In this document: piece after piece, positions 10,270-20,850 of the stretch | Numbering within the stretch: the first letter of the stretch is position 1 | How the letters are laid out: each line of letters opens with the position of its first letter | DNA from: Monosporascus cannonballus | Lineage: Eukaryota; Ascomycota; Sordariomycetes; Xylariales | Length of the DNA stretch: 64,000 bases | NCBI GenBank assembly: GCA_004154925.1 | Contig: QJNS01000004.1 | Span: forward strand, 620,001 to 684,000 | Reading direction: 5' to 3' | Made by a program: the position numbers and the translations under genes | The notes under the pieces: model-generated | Databases searched by the model: none | Told to the model about the DNA's origin: nothing | What the model saw: the letters and a program-made list of their open reading frames with translations, nothing else

Positions 10270-10923
10270 ATGGTAGGTTAACTTTATCGCCGTCCCCTAT
10301 AACTCCTGTGTCACGATTCAGTCCAGCAAGCTGCAGCATACTCCCTAGTCCTTCCGAAGCGCTTGTCACCCACGCTGCTACACGGCGTTTCGCATGTGGG
10401 CCGCCGCATCCGTTCACCACAGTTTATAAAGACTCTGTTGTTGCAATTGAATTACACAAATGACCACCCCGGGACTTTATACTAACAGGAAGTACAGGTT
10501 CTCAAGGAAAAGATTCCTGACAATGACTTGTCAATCCGCTTCAAGCATGGCAACCACACCATCTTCCTGTTCGTCGACCCCTTGAAGCCATTTTCAGATG
10601 CCGCGGAGGAGCTCCTGGAAATTCTCAAGGAACGGTACCCGGACGGACTCACGACGTCTGCCATACCGGCCAAGAAGACGGCGCTCCCTAGCGACGCGAG
10701 CCGCATCGAGTTTGCTGTGCTCAAGGACAAGCTGGATCCCTCTAAAGGCTGGAAGCCTCTCAAGATCGTCCATGGAGATGACACGCCCGCCAGTAAGGAC
10801 ATCAAGGACAATTCCATGATCGGCTTCGCGATACAACCGGAGGATGGGGGCGAGGATAAGGAGGTCACGTTTGAGGTTGACTTCCCAGGCTACGAGGATG
10901 ACTATCCAGAGGATGCGGAGTGA
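10270..10923 (+). CDS. Small conserved fungal protein, possibly ubiquitin-fold
   Basis: Spliced CDS 10270-10272 plus 10498-10923, giving 142 residues. The first coding exon is just the ATG. A 225-nt intron (GTAGGT..TACAG, branch ACTAAC at 10481) follows, and exon 2 opens VLKEKIPDNDLSIRFKHG. I chose the acceptor at 10497 because the other AG (10488) sits immediately next to the branch site; using it would add three residues in frame. The protein is acidic at the C terminus (YEDDYPEDAE). The segment LSIRFKHGNHTIFLFVDP followed by a helix SDAAEELLEILKERYP suggests a beta-grasp (ubiquitin-like) fold, but that is inference. No function is known to me. Frame continuity across the junction and absence of an upstream in-frame Met support the model. 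Confidence 0.75.
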
Positions 10924-12015
10924 AATGGCGTTGCAGCGGCAACCTTCACAAGTGAAAGAGGCACCATCATGTATATGAACCACAAAAGCCAAGAGGAGTT
11001 TAGGGAGGTCACTGGCGTTGAAGATGTTTTATCGTGCGAGGTATCATGGATAGATGGGTTCTCAATTCTGCAAACTGGATGGATGGCCACATGAACCATA
11101 AAAAAAGGCAGCAAAAACAACTTGCTCTTTAAGTTAGTATCGGCACGTATAAAATGAGAGTCGATATTTGCGCTATGATCCAGATTGCACCTGAGGTTTC
11201 TTTGCTCGTGGATCTTTGCGTAGGCCTACGCAATGTTACGCGCTAGAACTACATGCGTAATGTTTCCAGGCGCGATTTAGGACGCCCTACTTACTTCGTG
11301 CAGGATCCAGGGGTATTTTTCTGTTAGTTCCCTCCACCAGGTCCAATCGTGCGTCTATCCAAGTACCCATACAATTCGTACTAAGAATTGAACCTGATAC
11401 GGCTATATGCTATTGCTTCCCGTTGTCGCGAGTGACTAAAAACCCGATCTCAAAAACGGTAGTAGGTAATATATATTCCATACGATATATATAAGAAGGG
11501 TCTACATTCGAACCTCAAATGGCAGAGACTGGAGTCCGTGGAGGTAATTAACAGGAAGTGCCCCTGGATACTGTATGTCCAGGCAAAGTTTTCCTAAATA
11601 AATCGTGTTCCCAGCATATCGAGCGGGCTATGACGGCAATCTCATAGACACCCAAGCTGCTTACCAGTCTGGGTAATTTCTATTCTTAGCACCTGATGCC
11701 TCCTTACCTTACTCGATTAGCGTGATTAGCACCAGGGGTCATTTAGGGCCAGGAACGGCTGGGCTGGATCTCCTATTTTTTCTCATTCCGAGAAATATCA
11801 GCGTGTGTATCTATCTTGTCTATCCTACTTACTATCAAAATGTTCTGATGTTACCATATTTGGCTATGATTTTTGTGCCTTATTAGGCTTTACTTTTACG
11901 AGAGAGACTCTCCTTCCTTGTACTTCTACTTTTGGCTTCGCTCGTCTCCCCTTCGTCTCTTTTCTCTTTCTTTCACGGGCTTCGGCCTCATGCCGTCTTC
12001 TTCTTGTACTTTCAC
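10924..12015. other. Intergenic / 5' leader of the Ted1-like gene
   Basis: No gene is recognised. It should hold the 3' UTR of the preceding gene and, from about 11800 on, a T/C-rich stretch typical of a fungal promoter and leader directly upstream of 12016. An open frame extends upstream of 12016 to 11932, but those 28 residues look like translated leader. Confidence 0.5.
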
Positions 12016-13794
12016 ATGTCGCTCGAGGCTTTTCTTCGTAATGCCCTGCGCGTTCTCGTCCCGCTGGCGGTAGCATTCACCGGTTATCTATATCTCTATC
12101 CCGTCTTTCTAGGCTGTGCGTTCCCGCTACCTCCGCAGTCAAGCGACTACCATCACCAAGCCGTTGAGACTGACGGCGCCGCCGCTTTCCAAGAGACGCT
12201 GCGACAACATGCATTTGGCTCGATGAGGGTCGCTCCCTTCCGCCTACTTGCTCTCGGCGACCCTCAGCTGGAAGGAGACACCTCTATCCGAAATTACGGC
12301 CGCGAGCCATTCCCCCACCTATCTCAGGTGATCAACCGTCTGTCGTTGAAGAACCGCGATGGCTCGCTACGTATACAGCTCCGAAGCGCGGTGCACGATT
12401 TAGTCGACTTCTTCTTCGACGATATCCCGGATTTCCTCGAATCTACCCGCAAGCGCATCGACCTCGTTGGCAACGACTTCTTCTTGGGCCACATATACAG
12501 GACGCTGCACTGGTGGGCGAAACCGACGCACGTCACCGTCCTGGGAGATCTACTGGGCAGCCAGTGGATCGGCGACGACGAGTTCGAGAGGCGAAGCCGG
12601 AGGTACTGGAACCGCTCGTTCAGGGGTGGCGAGCGTGTGCCCGACGATGTGGCGGCGTATCCCAGAGAGGAATATGACCTGGCGGGGTTGCTAGGAGTGG
12701 AGGATAGCAATGCGGCCTCATGGCGCCGGAGAATCATAAACATCGCCGGAAACCACGACATCGGCTACGCGGGCGACCTGACCAGAGACCGACTGGAGCG
12801 CTTCGAGCGTGTCTTCGGTAAGGCGGCATATGAGCTGCGATTCGAGCTGCCCATCGCGAACGCGACGACCAACGCGACCATATTTGACCCGGACAAGAAC
12901 CCCGAATCGGACCGCCTGCCGCCCGAGCTCCGGATCGTGGTCGTCAACAACATGAACTTAGACACGCCCGCCGTAGAGCAGGAGCTGCAGGACAAGACGT
13001 ACGCCTTCGTCAACGACGTCATCAGCACGGCGTCGGCGGTTGAGTTCAAGGGCCACTTCACCATGGTGCTGACGCACATCCCGCTCTACAAGCCAGCGGG
13101 GACTTGCGTGGATCCACCTTACTTCACCTTCCACGCGGGCGGCGGCGTCAAGGAGCAGAACCAGCTCTCGGCGGACGCCTCGCGCGGGTTCCTCGAGGGC
13201 ATCTACGGGCTCAGCGGCGACGCCAACGCACCGGCCGCCGGCATGGGGCGCCGCGGCGTCGTGCTCAACGGCCACGACCACGAGGGCTGCGACGTCTGGC
13301 ACTACATCGACCAAGGCGAGCCGGCCGCGGAGCGGCAGTGGCGGGCCGCGCCCTGGAGCAGCGCGCGGGGCGGCGGGCTAGCCGGGAGGCCCGGCGCGCC
13401 GGGGCTCCGCGAGATCACCGTCCGCAGCATGATGGCCGACTTCGGCGGCAGCGCCGGGCTGCTGAGCGCCTGGTTTGACGGGGCCGCCTGGGAGTGGCGC
13501 TTCGAGTTCGCCACCTGCGCGCTTGGCAGGCAGTACTACTGGTGGTTCGTGCACGTCTACGACCTGATTGTGCTCGGTGTATTGCTGGCCTACGTAGCCC
13601 TGAGGATCGCGCTCGCTGCCGGGTGCGATGTCGATAGGTGGCCGACCATGGGGAGACAGGTGCCGAAGGAGAAAGCCCGAGGCCGTCCGCGAGCCAGGGA
13701 GGCCAATGGAGGACCGAAGACAGTGTCTGTTGGATACGAAGGCAATGGTGATGCCAAGAAGGGGATAGATTCCCTTTGGCCGGCTACGTCCTGA
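12016..13794 (+). CDS. TED1: Cdc1/Ted1-type metallophosphoesterase (GPI-glycan remodelling)
   Basis: Single-exon gene for 593 residues. I start at the second in-frame ATG (12016, MSLEAFLRNALRVLV) because it begins the membrane anchor; starting at 11932 would add 28 residues. A TM segment near the N terminus (LVPLAVAFTGYLYLYPVFLG) is followed by a lumenal calcineurin-like phosphoesterase domain with all metal motifs: LALGDPQLEG, VLGDLLGSQW, NIAGNHDIGY, LTHIPLY and LNGHDHEGCD. A second TM segment lies near the C terminus (HVYDLIVLGVLLAYVALRIA), before a basic cytosolic tail. Ted1 (PGAP5 in animals) removes an ethanolamine-phosphate side branch from GPI anchors in the ER, allowing ER exit of GPI proteins with p24 cargo receptors. 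The related Cdc1 family acts on the first mannose, so Ted1 versus Cdc1 rests on length and overall look. Confidence 0.82.
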   Translation: MSLEAFLRNALRVLVPLAVAFTGYLYLYPVFLGCAFPLPPQSSDYHHQAVETDGAAAFQETLRQHAFGSMRVAPFRLLALGDPQLEGDTSIRNYGREPFPHLSQVINRLSLKNRDGSLRIQLRSAVHDLVDFFFDDIPDFLESTRKRIDLVGNDFFLGHIYRTLHWWAKPTHVTVLGDLLGSQWIGDDEFERRSRRYWNRSFRGGERVPDDVAAYPREEYDLAGLLGVEDSNAASWRRRIINIAGNHDIGYAGDLTRDRLERFERVFGKAAYELRFELPIANATTNATIFDPDKNPESDRLPPELRIVVVNNMNLDTPAVEQELQDKTYAFVNDVISTASAVEFKGHFTMVLTHIPLYKPAGTCVDPPYFTFHAGGGVKEQNQLSADASRGFLEGIYGLSGDANAPAAGMGRRGVVLNGHDHEGCDVWHYIDQGEPAAERQWRAAPWSSARGGGLAGRPGAPGLREITVRSMMADFGGSAGLLSAWFDGAAWEWRFEFATCALGRQYYWWFVHVYDLIVLGVLLAYVALRIALAAGCDVDRWPTMGRQVPKEKARGRPRAREANGGPKTVSVGYEGNGDAKKGIDSLWPATS

Positions 13795-14198
13795 TGCATA
13801 CCGATCTAACGAGTCACGAGTGCTCATTGTCTAGTTGGTATCGTATTGTGTAGTATATATCTGACAAGTATTAAGCATGTAATGATGAAAACATTCTGCA
13901 TAGTTCACAATTCGGTTAGACAGCAGATGTCTTGGTTAGCCATCTATACGTACCCATAACACCACAGCTAATGGGATCACAGATTACTGCCGTCTAATGG
14001 TGCTGTATCGTACAGAGGGAACAGTACAGTCGTTTAGCGATCGATCAGCACCTGGTGACGAAACAGCCACTAAGCATCTAACCAAGATTTGAATGCGCCT
14101 CTCAGTTCATGCACCATTATATCCATAACCCTGAACGACCCCGAAGCGTTCTATTCTAGGCCAGCTCTCGATTACAGACGCAGTTAAGCGACTTCGCC
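13795..14198. other. Intergenic, convergent 3' ends
   Basis: About 400 bp lie between the stop codons of the plus-strand phosphoesterase gene and the minus-strand BNR gene. It is AT-rich, as expected for two 3' UTRs. Nothing else is seen. Confidence 0.6.
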
Positions 14199-15899
14199 TC
14201 AAAGCTGGAAGTCAAGAACCACGACATTGTTGCTCTTCGCGCCGGCGTCGACTTCTTCGGCGACAGCCCTCGTGTAGACAGACAAGACGTTATCGTAGTC
14301 CAGCCTCGTCTCGTCGACAAGCGGATCCGTCGGTGGGAAGCCCTCCTTTCTCCAGACAAGCTCGTACATCGAGTACCCGTCGTCCTTCGATGCCTTCAGG
14401 ATCGTTAGCGTCGGGGTCTCCGTGTCGGGCAACACGAAGTACAGGTCGTCGTCCCTGCTGACGACCACCTGGCCCCGCTTGCCGCCGTAGGGACCCTTGA
14501 CGTGGGGCAAGGCCCGCTGTGTCCAGGCTCCTGTTGATCATCCTCTGGGTCAGTAGATCAAGTCATATTACGTCTCACGTTATCTTCATGCTGCCAGATT
14601 GACCCTCCAACGGAATGACAAAAAACCGGGGGCGAATGACAGGTGGGCGAGGGGAGGGAGACGAACCGTCAGGAGACCGGTAGAAGTGCTTCCACCGCTG
14701 CTCGCCGTCGAGGTTGTCCCGGTTCAGCACGTGGACTCCCCCGGAATGGTCGATGGCCTGTGATTCCTGGTTGTGCAGCCCGGAGCCCCTTGGGATCTCG
14801 AAGGCGACGATGCCGGGCGAGTCCGGGCGGATGCTCTCCCCGCACGAGAGGTCCGCCAGGCGCTCGCCGGCGCCGTTGCACCACGTGCGGCCCCCATCGT
14901 CCGAGTACGCGTAGCAGATGTCGTGGTTATTTTGCGCCGAGTTGGGCCCGGCCTGGGCTTTGTGCTTAGTGTCGGCGGGGTCGTCCCAGCCCTCGTACCA
15001 GACGAAGCCGCGCCAGACCCAGGTCACGTGCAGCCGGCCGTCGCGGTGGTGCAGGCCGTGGATGTATGGGTTGCCGTCGACGCCCATGAGGTAGGTCCCG
15101 GACGCGGACGCGGACCCTCCCACCAGCTCGTGCCTGCCGGTACCGGCGCGGTAGACGCTCAGGTGGTCGTCGCCGAGCCCCGCCTTGCCCGTGCGCCACG
15201 AGAACCAGAGGTCCTCGTCGAGCTGGCCGAACCGCGGGTAGGTGATGTACCCGAACAGCTCGTCCTCGCTCTCAAGGCCGGGGAGCTGGGACAGCGTGGA
15301 CATGAACAGCTTCGGTCGCCACTCGAAAGCTTCTGGGGATAGCGCCACTTTGGGTAATGAGTAGCGGTACCTCACCCTGTAGCCTACAATAAATAATGTG
15401 TTGCATCAAGGGCACGGCAATTAAGCACTTTGGCTATGTACCTATCGCAGTGGTGGTCGTACGACAGATGAATCGTTCCGTCTCCCGGGCATATGCCTAG
15501 CTAGTCGACTTATTCAGCAACCACCCATCCATTGCAATTCTATTTGCCCATTGCACTCCAGTGGGACTGATATTCCAAAGTCTGATCACGACAGTATGCA
15601 GTGACGTGGTATGGCAACGCTTTACCTACCTGAACCGTGTTGTGCCCGTCGTCGGTGGTCTGGGGGTAATCATCCAGGACCAGGGTCTGCCACGGCCCAT
15701 GGGGAAGCCGCCGGCGGGCCACATGGACAAACAGCGGCTCGGCGGCTCCTCCGCCCGGCAGGGGGCTGTAGAAGCAGGCATACTGCCAGCCGTTGAAAGA
15801 TTGGATCGCGGCCTGCTGGAAGGCGTTTCCATTTAGGACGCAGTTCCGGTGACTCGGGTCGGGGCCCAGGAGTGTTACGACTGGGTCTGCAAGTGCCAT
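14199..15899 (-). CDS. BNR_4-family repeat protein
   Basis: Four exons on the minus strand (15626-15899, 15442-15496, 14667-15376, 14199-14530) join in frame to 456 residues. The 55-nt second exon is certain from its content: it supplies GICPGDGTIHLSYDHHC, the BNR_4 hallmark, exactly between HNTVQV and RVRYRYSLPK. Later motifs are YPRFGQLDEDLWFSWRTGKAG, GNPYIHGLHHRDGRLHVTW and YSDDGGRTW, an Asp-box-like turn. The fold is expected to be a seven-bladed beta-propeller. Some relatives of this Pfam family (PF15892) are polysaccharide lyases such as ulvan lyases, so a role in breaking down a uronate-containing polysaccharide is possible but unproven. No signal peptide is visible at the chosen ATG (MALADPVV), so the protein is either cytosolic or lacks an upstream exon in this model. 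Confidence 0.82.
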
Positions 15900-18163
15900 C
15901 GTCTATCTATGCATATGTATATGTATATGTATACGATATGTGTGCATGTGGATGTGTGTGTGCATGTGTATATGGACGATGTACATATGCTGCGTTGGGG
16001 ATGGCACGGAAATATAATGCTGGGAGACGTCGATGCGAGACGCCACGAGCTAGATACTGTGGAGGCCAGCCGATGTCCGGACGGCGGACGGGAAGCTTCA
16101 CGGCCAGGTGGCTTCTCATTAACTAACCTTCGCACTGAAAGCGTTTCAGAGTCTGTACTGGGAAGGTAAGACTTGGGCGGGCTCATGTGTGCCTAGGGAA
16201 CGGATGGGAGAGGCGCATGTAGTAATCTATCGTGATGCGTACGACATAGGGAGGTGTTAGGGAACCGTTGGCTTAAACAGCTACCGTAGGGGTACTTCAA
16301 GTTCTTCCTAACCAGAGATCTTGTCCAAGCAGCTGGGGCATAACATTGTTAACTTGTGGTCATGCACTAGTATCGTGATACGATAAGATGGGGCGGGCGT
16401 CCTTTGAGGATATCCTGCATACAGATACTAGATACTAGACAAAGGTAAGTTAGCGCTTAACTCGCAGGTCCATGGACAACTTTAGCATTGTAATAGGTAT
16501 GCACATGTAACCGATAACTGCATACTTATGCAGATACCTGCACTTATGCATAAATCTACACCTTTACACCTTAATATGGGGATTACGTTCGCTATAAGTT
16601 GATACGAAGCGGGCGGCCGCAGGTACTTACAGGTGCGGTAATCTGCCGGTGAATTACCCGGGAAGCAAACTGGAGCTCTCACTTGGACCGATAAAAACAA
16701 CAATTTGGTCAAGGTTATTAGTATGACGTATTAATATTTTGGAAAAGACTCTCCTCCATGTTTGTCTCTGTCATTTTATTTGTTGCTTTCCCTCTCCCTA
16801 CGTACTCATTATATTTATTGAGATACCTCGAATACACACGCACCTTCATGCATGTAATATCGTAGCAACCTCCAATCCACCGCGTTGCCTGGCACCCACT
16901 GCCCCCGCCCCCAATTTTCAGCCATCGGAGCTAAGCTTTCCCCGCGTTGAGCCTAAAACCGGTAAATGCGTCCCTCCTCCATAGGTGGAGTCGTTCCCCC
17001 GGTCGTCTCCAACGAACTCCGATTGGCCTGCCAAATAGTCACCGTTCTCACTAAGCATTTTCCTCGTCACTCGGGCCTAGATTCCTTACGCCAGGTATCG
17101 AGTGCTATATTTTGCTCGGCTAAACCTGTTCCCTTAACATGTCGTTGCCACATGCCATGGGTGAACATTATCACGGGGCGCCACTTGCTTGCACATATTG
17201 AGTGCGTGCTTAGATTCCATCCCGTTCACCCTCCGCATAATTTGGTATCGCAGTTCCACCCATAATTAATACAGTACCATACGTAAATTTCGTCATATTG
17301 ACAAGTAATTTCACGTAGAATGTGAACGACTGGACATGAACAGGCTTTGATGGACTTGGAAATTTCCCCTTACTCTCATGCTATTAAGACTCAAGAAAGG
17401 AAGACCATGGTCTGATGCCAATGGGGTCTGATCGAAACAGGTTGACGGGCAGAAGAAAAGAGTGAGGGAACGGTGCCCCTCGCATCGTCGACAGTTCCCT
17501 TGCGCTTTTTATACGGAATCGCATAGATATAACTGACATACTAGAGCCTGTGTACGGGTACCAAGTCCAGCTCCTTCGCTGGCTGGCAGCCCGGTCGAGC
17601 CAACCCAAACCAACATCAGCAATATTTCCGATCCCCCCCAGGTTTCCCATTTCGAATTCTGCTTGGCGGAAAAAGATCCACCGTTTATTTCCACCTCTTA
17701 TAGCCGCCCTGAGAGTATTCTTGCAGGGTATCGCCGCCTCCGCCTTCATACCCCAAGCTCTTGCCAACCTTTGCCAAGTGGTGTAGCTCCTGGGCCCCGT
17801 GAACGTTAAACCCTGGCACTCGTTCGCACCAATAGCATGATACCGTGTTGCGTTCGGTTGTTACCGCCTGCATTAAACACTTCAACACCGCTTTCGCTGA
17901 TAATAAATTTCGCCGCAAGACTGGTTTCATCTTTAAAGGGGTCCTGGTTCCCGCTTCTCCGTCCACTTTCCGTCTCGTCTTCCTTCGCCTGCGTCTGTCA
18001 TCTTCCTCTCACGGGCTCCCCTTCTCGTGCATCATCATATTGGATCCGACAGCGAGATCGACATCGCCAGCAGTTGGAAAATCCCAACCTGAGGAAAAAA
18101 AGAACATCGCAAACATCTTTTTTCTAAACTTTTTAATTGGGGGGACCCGAATCCTCAACGGCC
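15900..18163. promoter_or_regulatory. Long divergent intergenic region
   Basis: This 2.3 kb region lies between the divergent BNR_4 gene and the sugar transporter gene and should hold both promoters. Next to the BNR gene (15905-15975) there is an alternating purine-pyrimidine stretch rich in TATG and TGTG. The 250 bp before 18164 are CT-rich. No gene is recognised; the short open frames do not carry motifs. Confidence 0.5.
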
Positions 18164-20142
18164 ATGGCGGTGGCGTCGATTCTGAGGAAGATCGTCAAGA
18201 ATGACGCGATGGCAAAAGACCCAGAGGCCATCTACAACTGGAGGGTCTTCCTCGTCGCGGCCTCTGTAAGTATACGCCGGACACCCCGGTTCGGACCAAT
18301 CGACGCGCGAATCCATAATAGAGGCTTACAATCATTTTTCTAGGCCTGCTTCGGCGCCATGTCCTTCGGCTGGGACAGTAGTGTCATCGGCGGTGTCATC
18401 AACATGGCGCCCTTCAGGGAGTAGGTTTCCCCGCTTAGATGTCCCACCGCCCCTGTCCCGCGCACAGTTCAGACCATATTCTCGTACTCTCCAGCGTGGC
18501 TGACTAGGAATTCTGCCAATAGGGATTATGGTTTAGTAGGTGATGAAACGGCGAAGGCGAACTTGGAGGGAAATATCGTGTCCGTGCTACAGGCCGGCTG
18601 CTTCTTCGGCGCCATTCTTGCGTATCCTCTCGCCGACGCATTCGGCCGCAAGTGGTGCCTGGTCTTGGCTGCGTTTCTAACCCTCGTCGGAGTTGCCCTC
18701 CAAGCTGGGGCATCTGGTCACCTCGCGCCTATCTACATTGGTCGGGGAATCGCTGGTATGTCTAGCCCCCCTGAGAGATCCCCCAGACTCCTTTGAATAC
18801 CCTTAACTAATCCGTGCCCTCGACAGGCCTCGGTGTCGGCGGCGCTAGTGTCGTCAACCCTATCTACGTCACCGAGAATGCGCCCCGTGGTATCCGAGGT
18901 CTCCTCACTGGCATGTACCAACTGTTCATCGTCACGGGTGGCATGATTGCCTTCTGGATCAACTACGGAGCCAGCCTCGGGCCGGCAAAGCCCCGTATGT
19001 ACATCATTCCCCTCGCTGTCCAGGGTATCCCGGCGCTTCTCCTTTTCGTCTTGATGATCATCGCCAACGAGTCCCCGCGGTACCTGGCCCGCAAGGACCG
19101 ATGGGAGGAGTGCAAGAGCGTCCTCATCCGCATTCGACAGCTTCCGGAGAGCCACCCCTACCTCCAGGAGGAATTCCAGGAGATCGTCGACCAGCTCGAG
19201 AACGACAGGCGGCTCATGGGCGATGCCACCTTCTGGACGCTGCAGAAGGAGATGTGGCTGACCCCCACCAACCGCAAGAGAGCCCTGCTCAGCTTCCTGC
19301 TCATGGTGTGCCAGCAGATGACGGGAACCAACGCCATCAACACCTACGCGCCGAAAATTTTCGAGGGCCTCGGGGTTCGCGGTACCAAGAACTCCCTGTT
19401 CAGCACCGGCATCTACGGAATTGTCAAGGTCACGTCGTGTATCTGCTTCCTGCTCTTCATGGCCGACTCGCTGGGTCGCCGTCGCTCGCTCCTCGTATCC
19501 TCCGTTGGCCAGGCCTGGTGCATGTTCTCGATTGGTTTCTACCTCCGCTTCTCTCCGCCTATTGACGGCCAGAGCGTGCCCCCTGCCGGATACTACGCCC
19601 TCGTCTGCATCTTCGTCTTTGCCGCCTTCTTCCAGTTCGGATGGGGGCCGGCCTGCTGGATTCTGATTTCCGAGATTCCGACAGCGCGGCTCCGACCCAT
19701 GAACGTCGCCATCGGCGCCGCTACCCAGTGGCTATTTAACTTCGTCGTCGCCAAGGTTGTGCCGCTCATGCTTGCCAATGTTGGACCTCACGGATACGGG
19801 TAAGTTCCGCCGGCGTCCTAAATCACTCAAGCATATGCTAACCCTTACCCCCCCTCGTAGTACCTACATGATCTTCGGCAGTTTTTGTGCGGGCATGTTC
19901 TTCTTTGTCTTCTTCTTCATCCCGGAGACTAAGGGTACGTCGACCCCGCCCCGAGAACATCATCTGCTGGATGTAGCGTTGCTAATACCCGAAAAACAGG
20001 CGTCGCTCTCGAGCATATGGACGAGCTCTTCGGCTCCGGTACTTTTCACCATTCCGACAGCAAGTCTCTCAGCAATAACGGCGACAAGGCGGATGCCTCG
20101 AGAGTTGAAACTTCTTCACAGAACGGCGAGCGCCGCGTTTAA
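18164..20142 (+). CDS. MFS sugar transporter (SP family)
   Basis: Six exons (18164-18265, 18344-18420, 18523-18755, 18827-19799, 19861-19934, 20000-20142) join to 533 residues, the usual size of fungal hexose/quinate-type transporters with 12 TM segments. Family signatures are in the expected order: first [19 protein letters not shown], loop 2-3 [29 protein letters not shown] at the end of TM6, [17 protein letters not shown] in TM7, DSLGRRRSL in loop 8-9, and PETKG after TM12. All introns are 60-102 nt with GTAAGT/GTATGT-like donors. The C-terminal tail is hydrophilic ([14 protein letters not shown]). It should sit in the plasma membrane and take up a monosaccharide or related acid by proton symport; the substrate cannot be read from the sequence. 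The gene converges on the VAO-like oxidase gene. Confidence 0.93.
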
Positions 20143-20850
20143 AAGGGTAACGTCCTTGGTCGCATTCAGGGAGATATGTATCGGTGTTTAATTTTAACGG
20201 GGAGGCGATCTCCATATGGGACATGAAAGTCAAATTTATGTTACGTATCTAACTAGATAGTGTTAGCGATTCGTCATTGCTCACGAGCGCTTTGCGTCTC
20301 GGGATTCTCATATGTGCAACCGTGGCCCCTGTATCGTTGTGCCTCAAGCGGGTTGCTACGCTCTTTAATTGACATGCTACCTACCAAGACCCTTGCAAGA
20401 ATACTATCGGGAAATGATAAATGCCACTATGTCAGCAGCTCTCTCCGTCCCGGCTTATGAAATCATCAGAGGGCGATTTAAATGCTCTGCAAGGCCACCT
20501 ACGGTGTAACTGGCTTACCGTAAGCCTCCAGAATATGACACCACGCGAAAGGATACGGAGGGCGCAGTGGAGCCTGCGGGAATGGGACATGTTCAGCAAC
20601 GGAAACGGGTTCACCACATACGGCCCTCCAGAGAAGAAGCCAATGATTAACCTCGTGGCATTGCTTTTTATCTATTCATGAGGCTGGTTTGTGGAAACAA
20701 AGCTTTCCACACGCAGCTCAATACAACATGAACATTTGAATAAAACCCCATCCGTGCACAACATAATTCTAGCTTCCATTAGGAGAATACCTGACTAGCA
20801 AAGACAGAAAGTCGGGCACGCATATATTCTATATATGTGTACATAACGTA
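20143..20850. other. Intergenic, convergent 3' ends
   Basis: A 0.7 kb spacer between the stops of the transporter (+) and the oxidase (-) genes. Nothing recognisable is seen apart from expected 3' UTR sequence. Confidence 0.6.

Noticed and set aside
11380..11410. tRNA T-loop-like GGTTCAATTC on the minus strand
   Set aside because: No pairing T-stem, no A box at the right distance and no acceptor stem.
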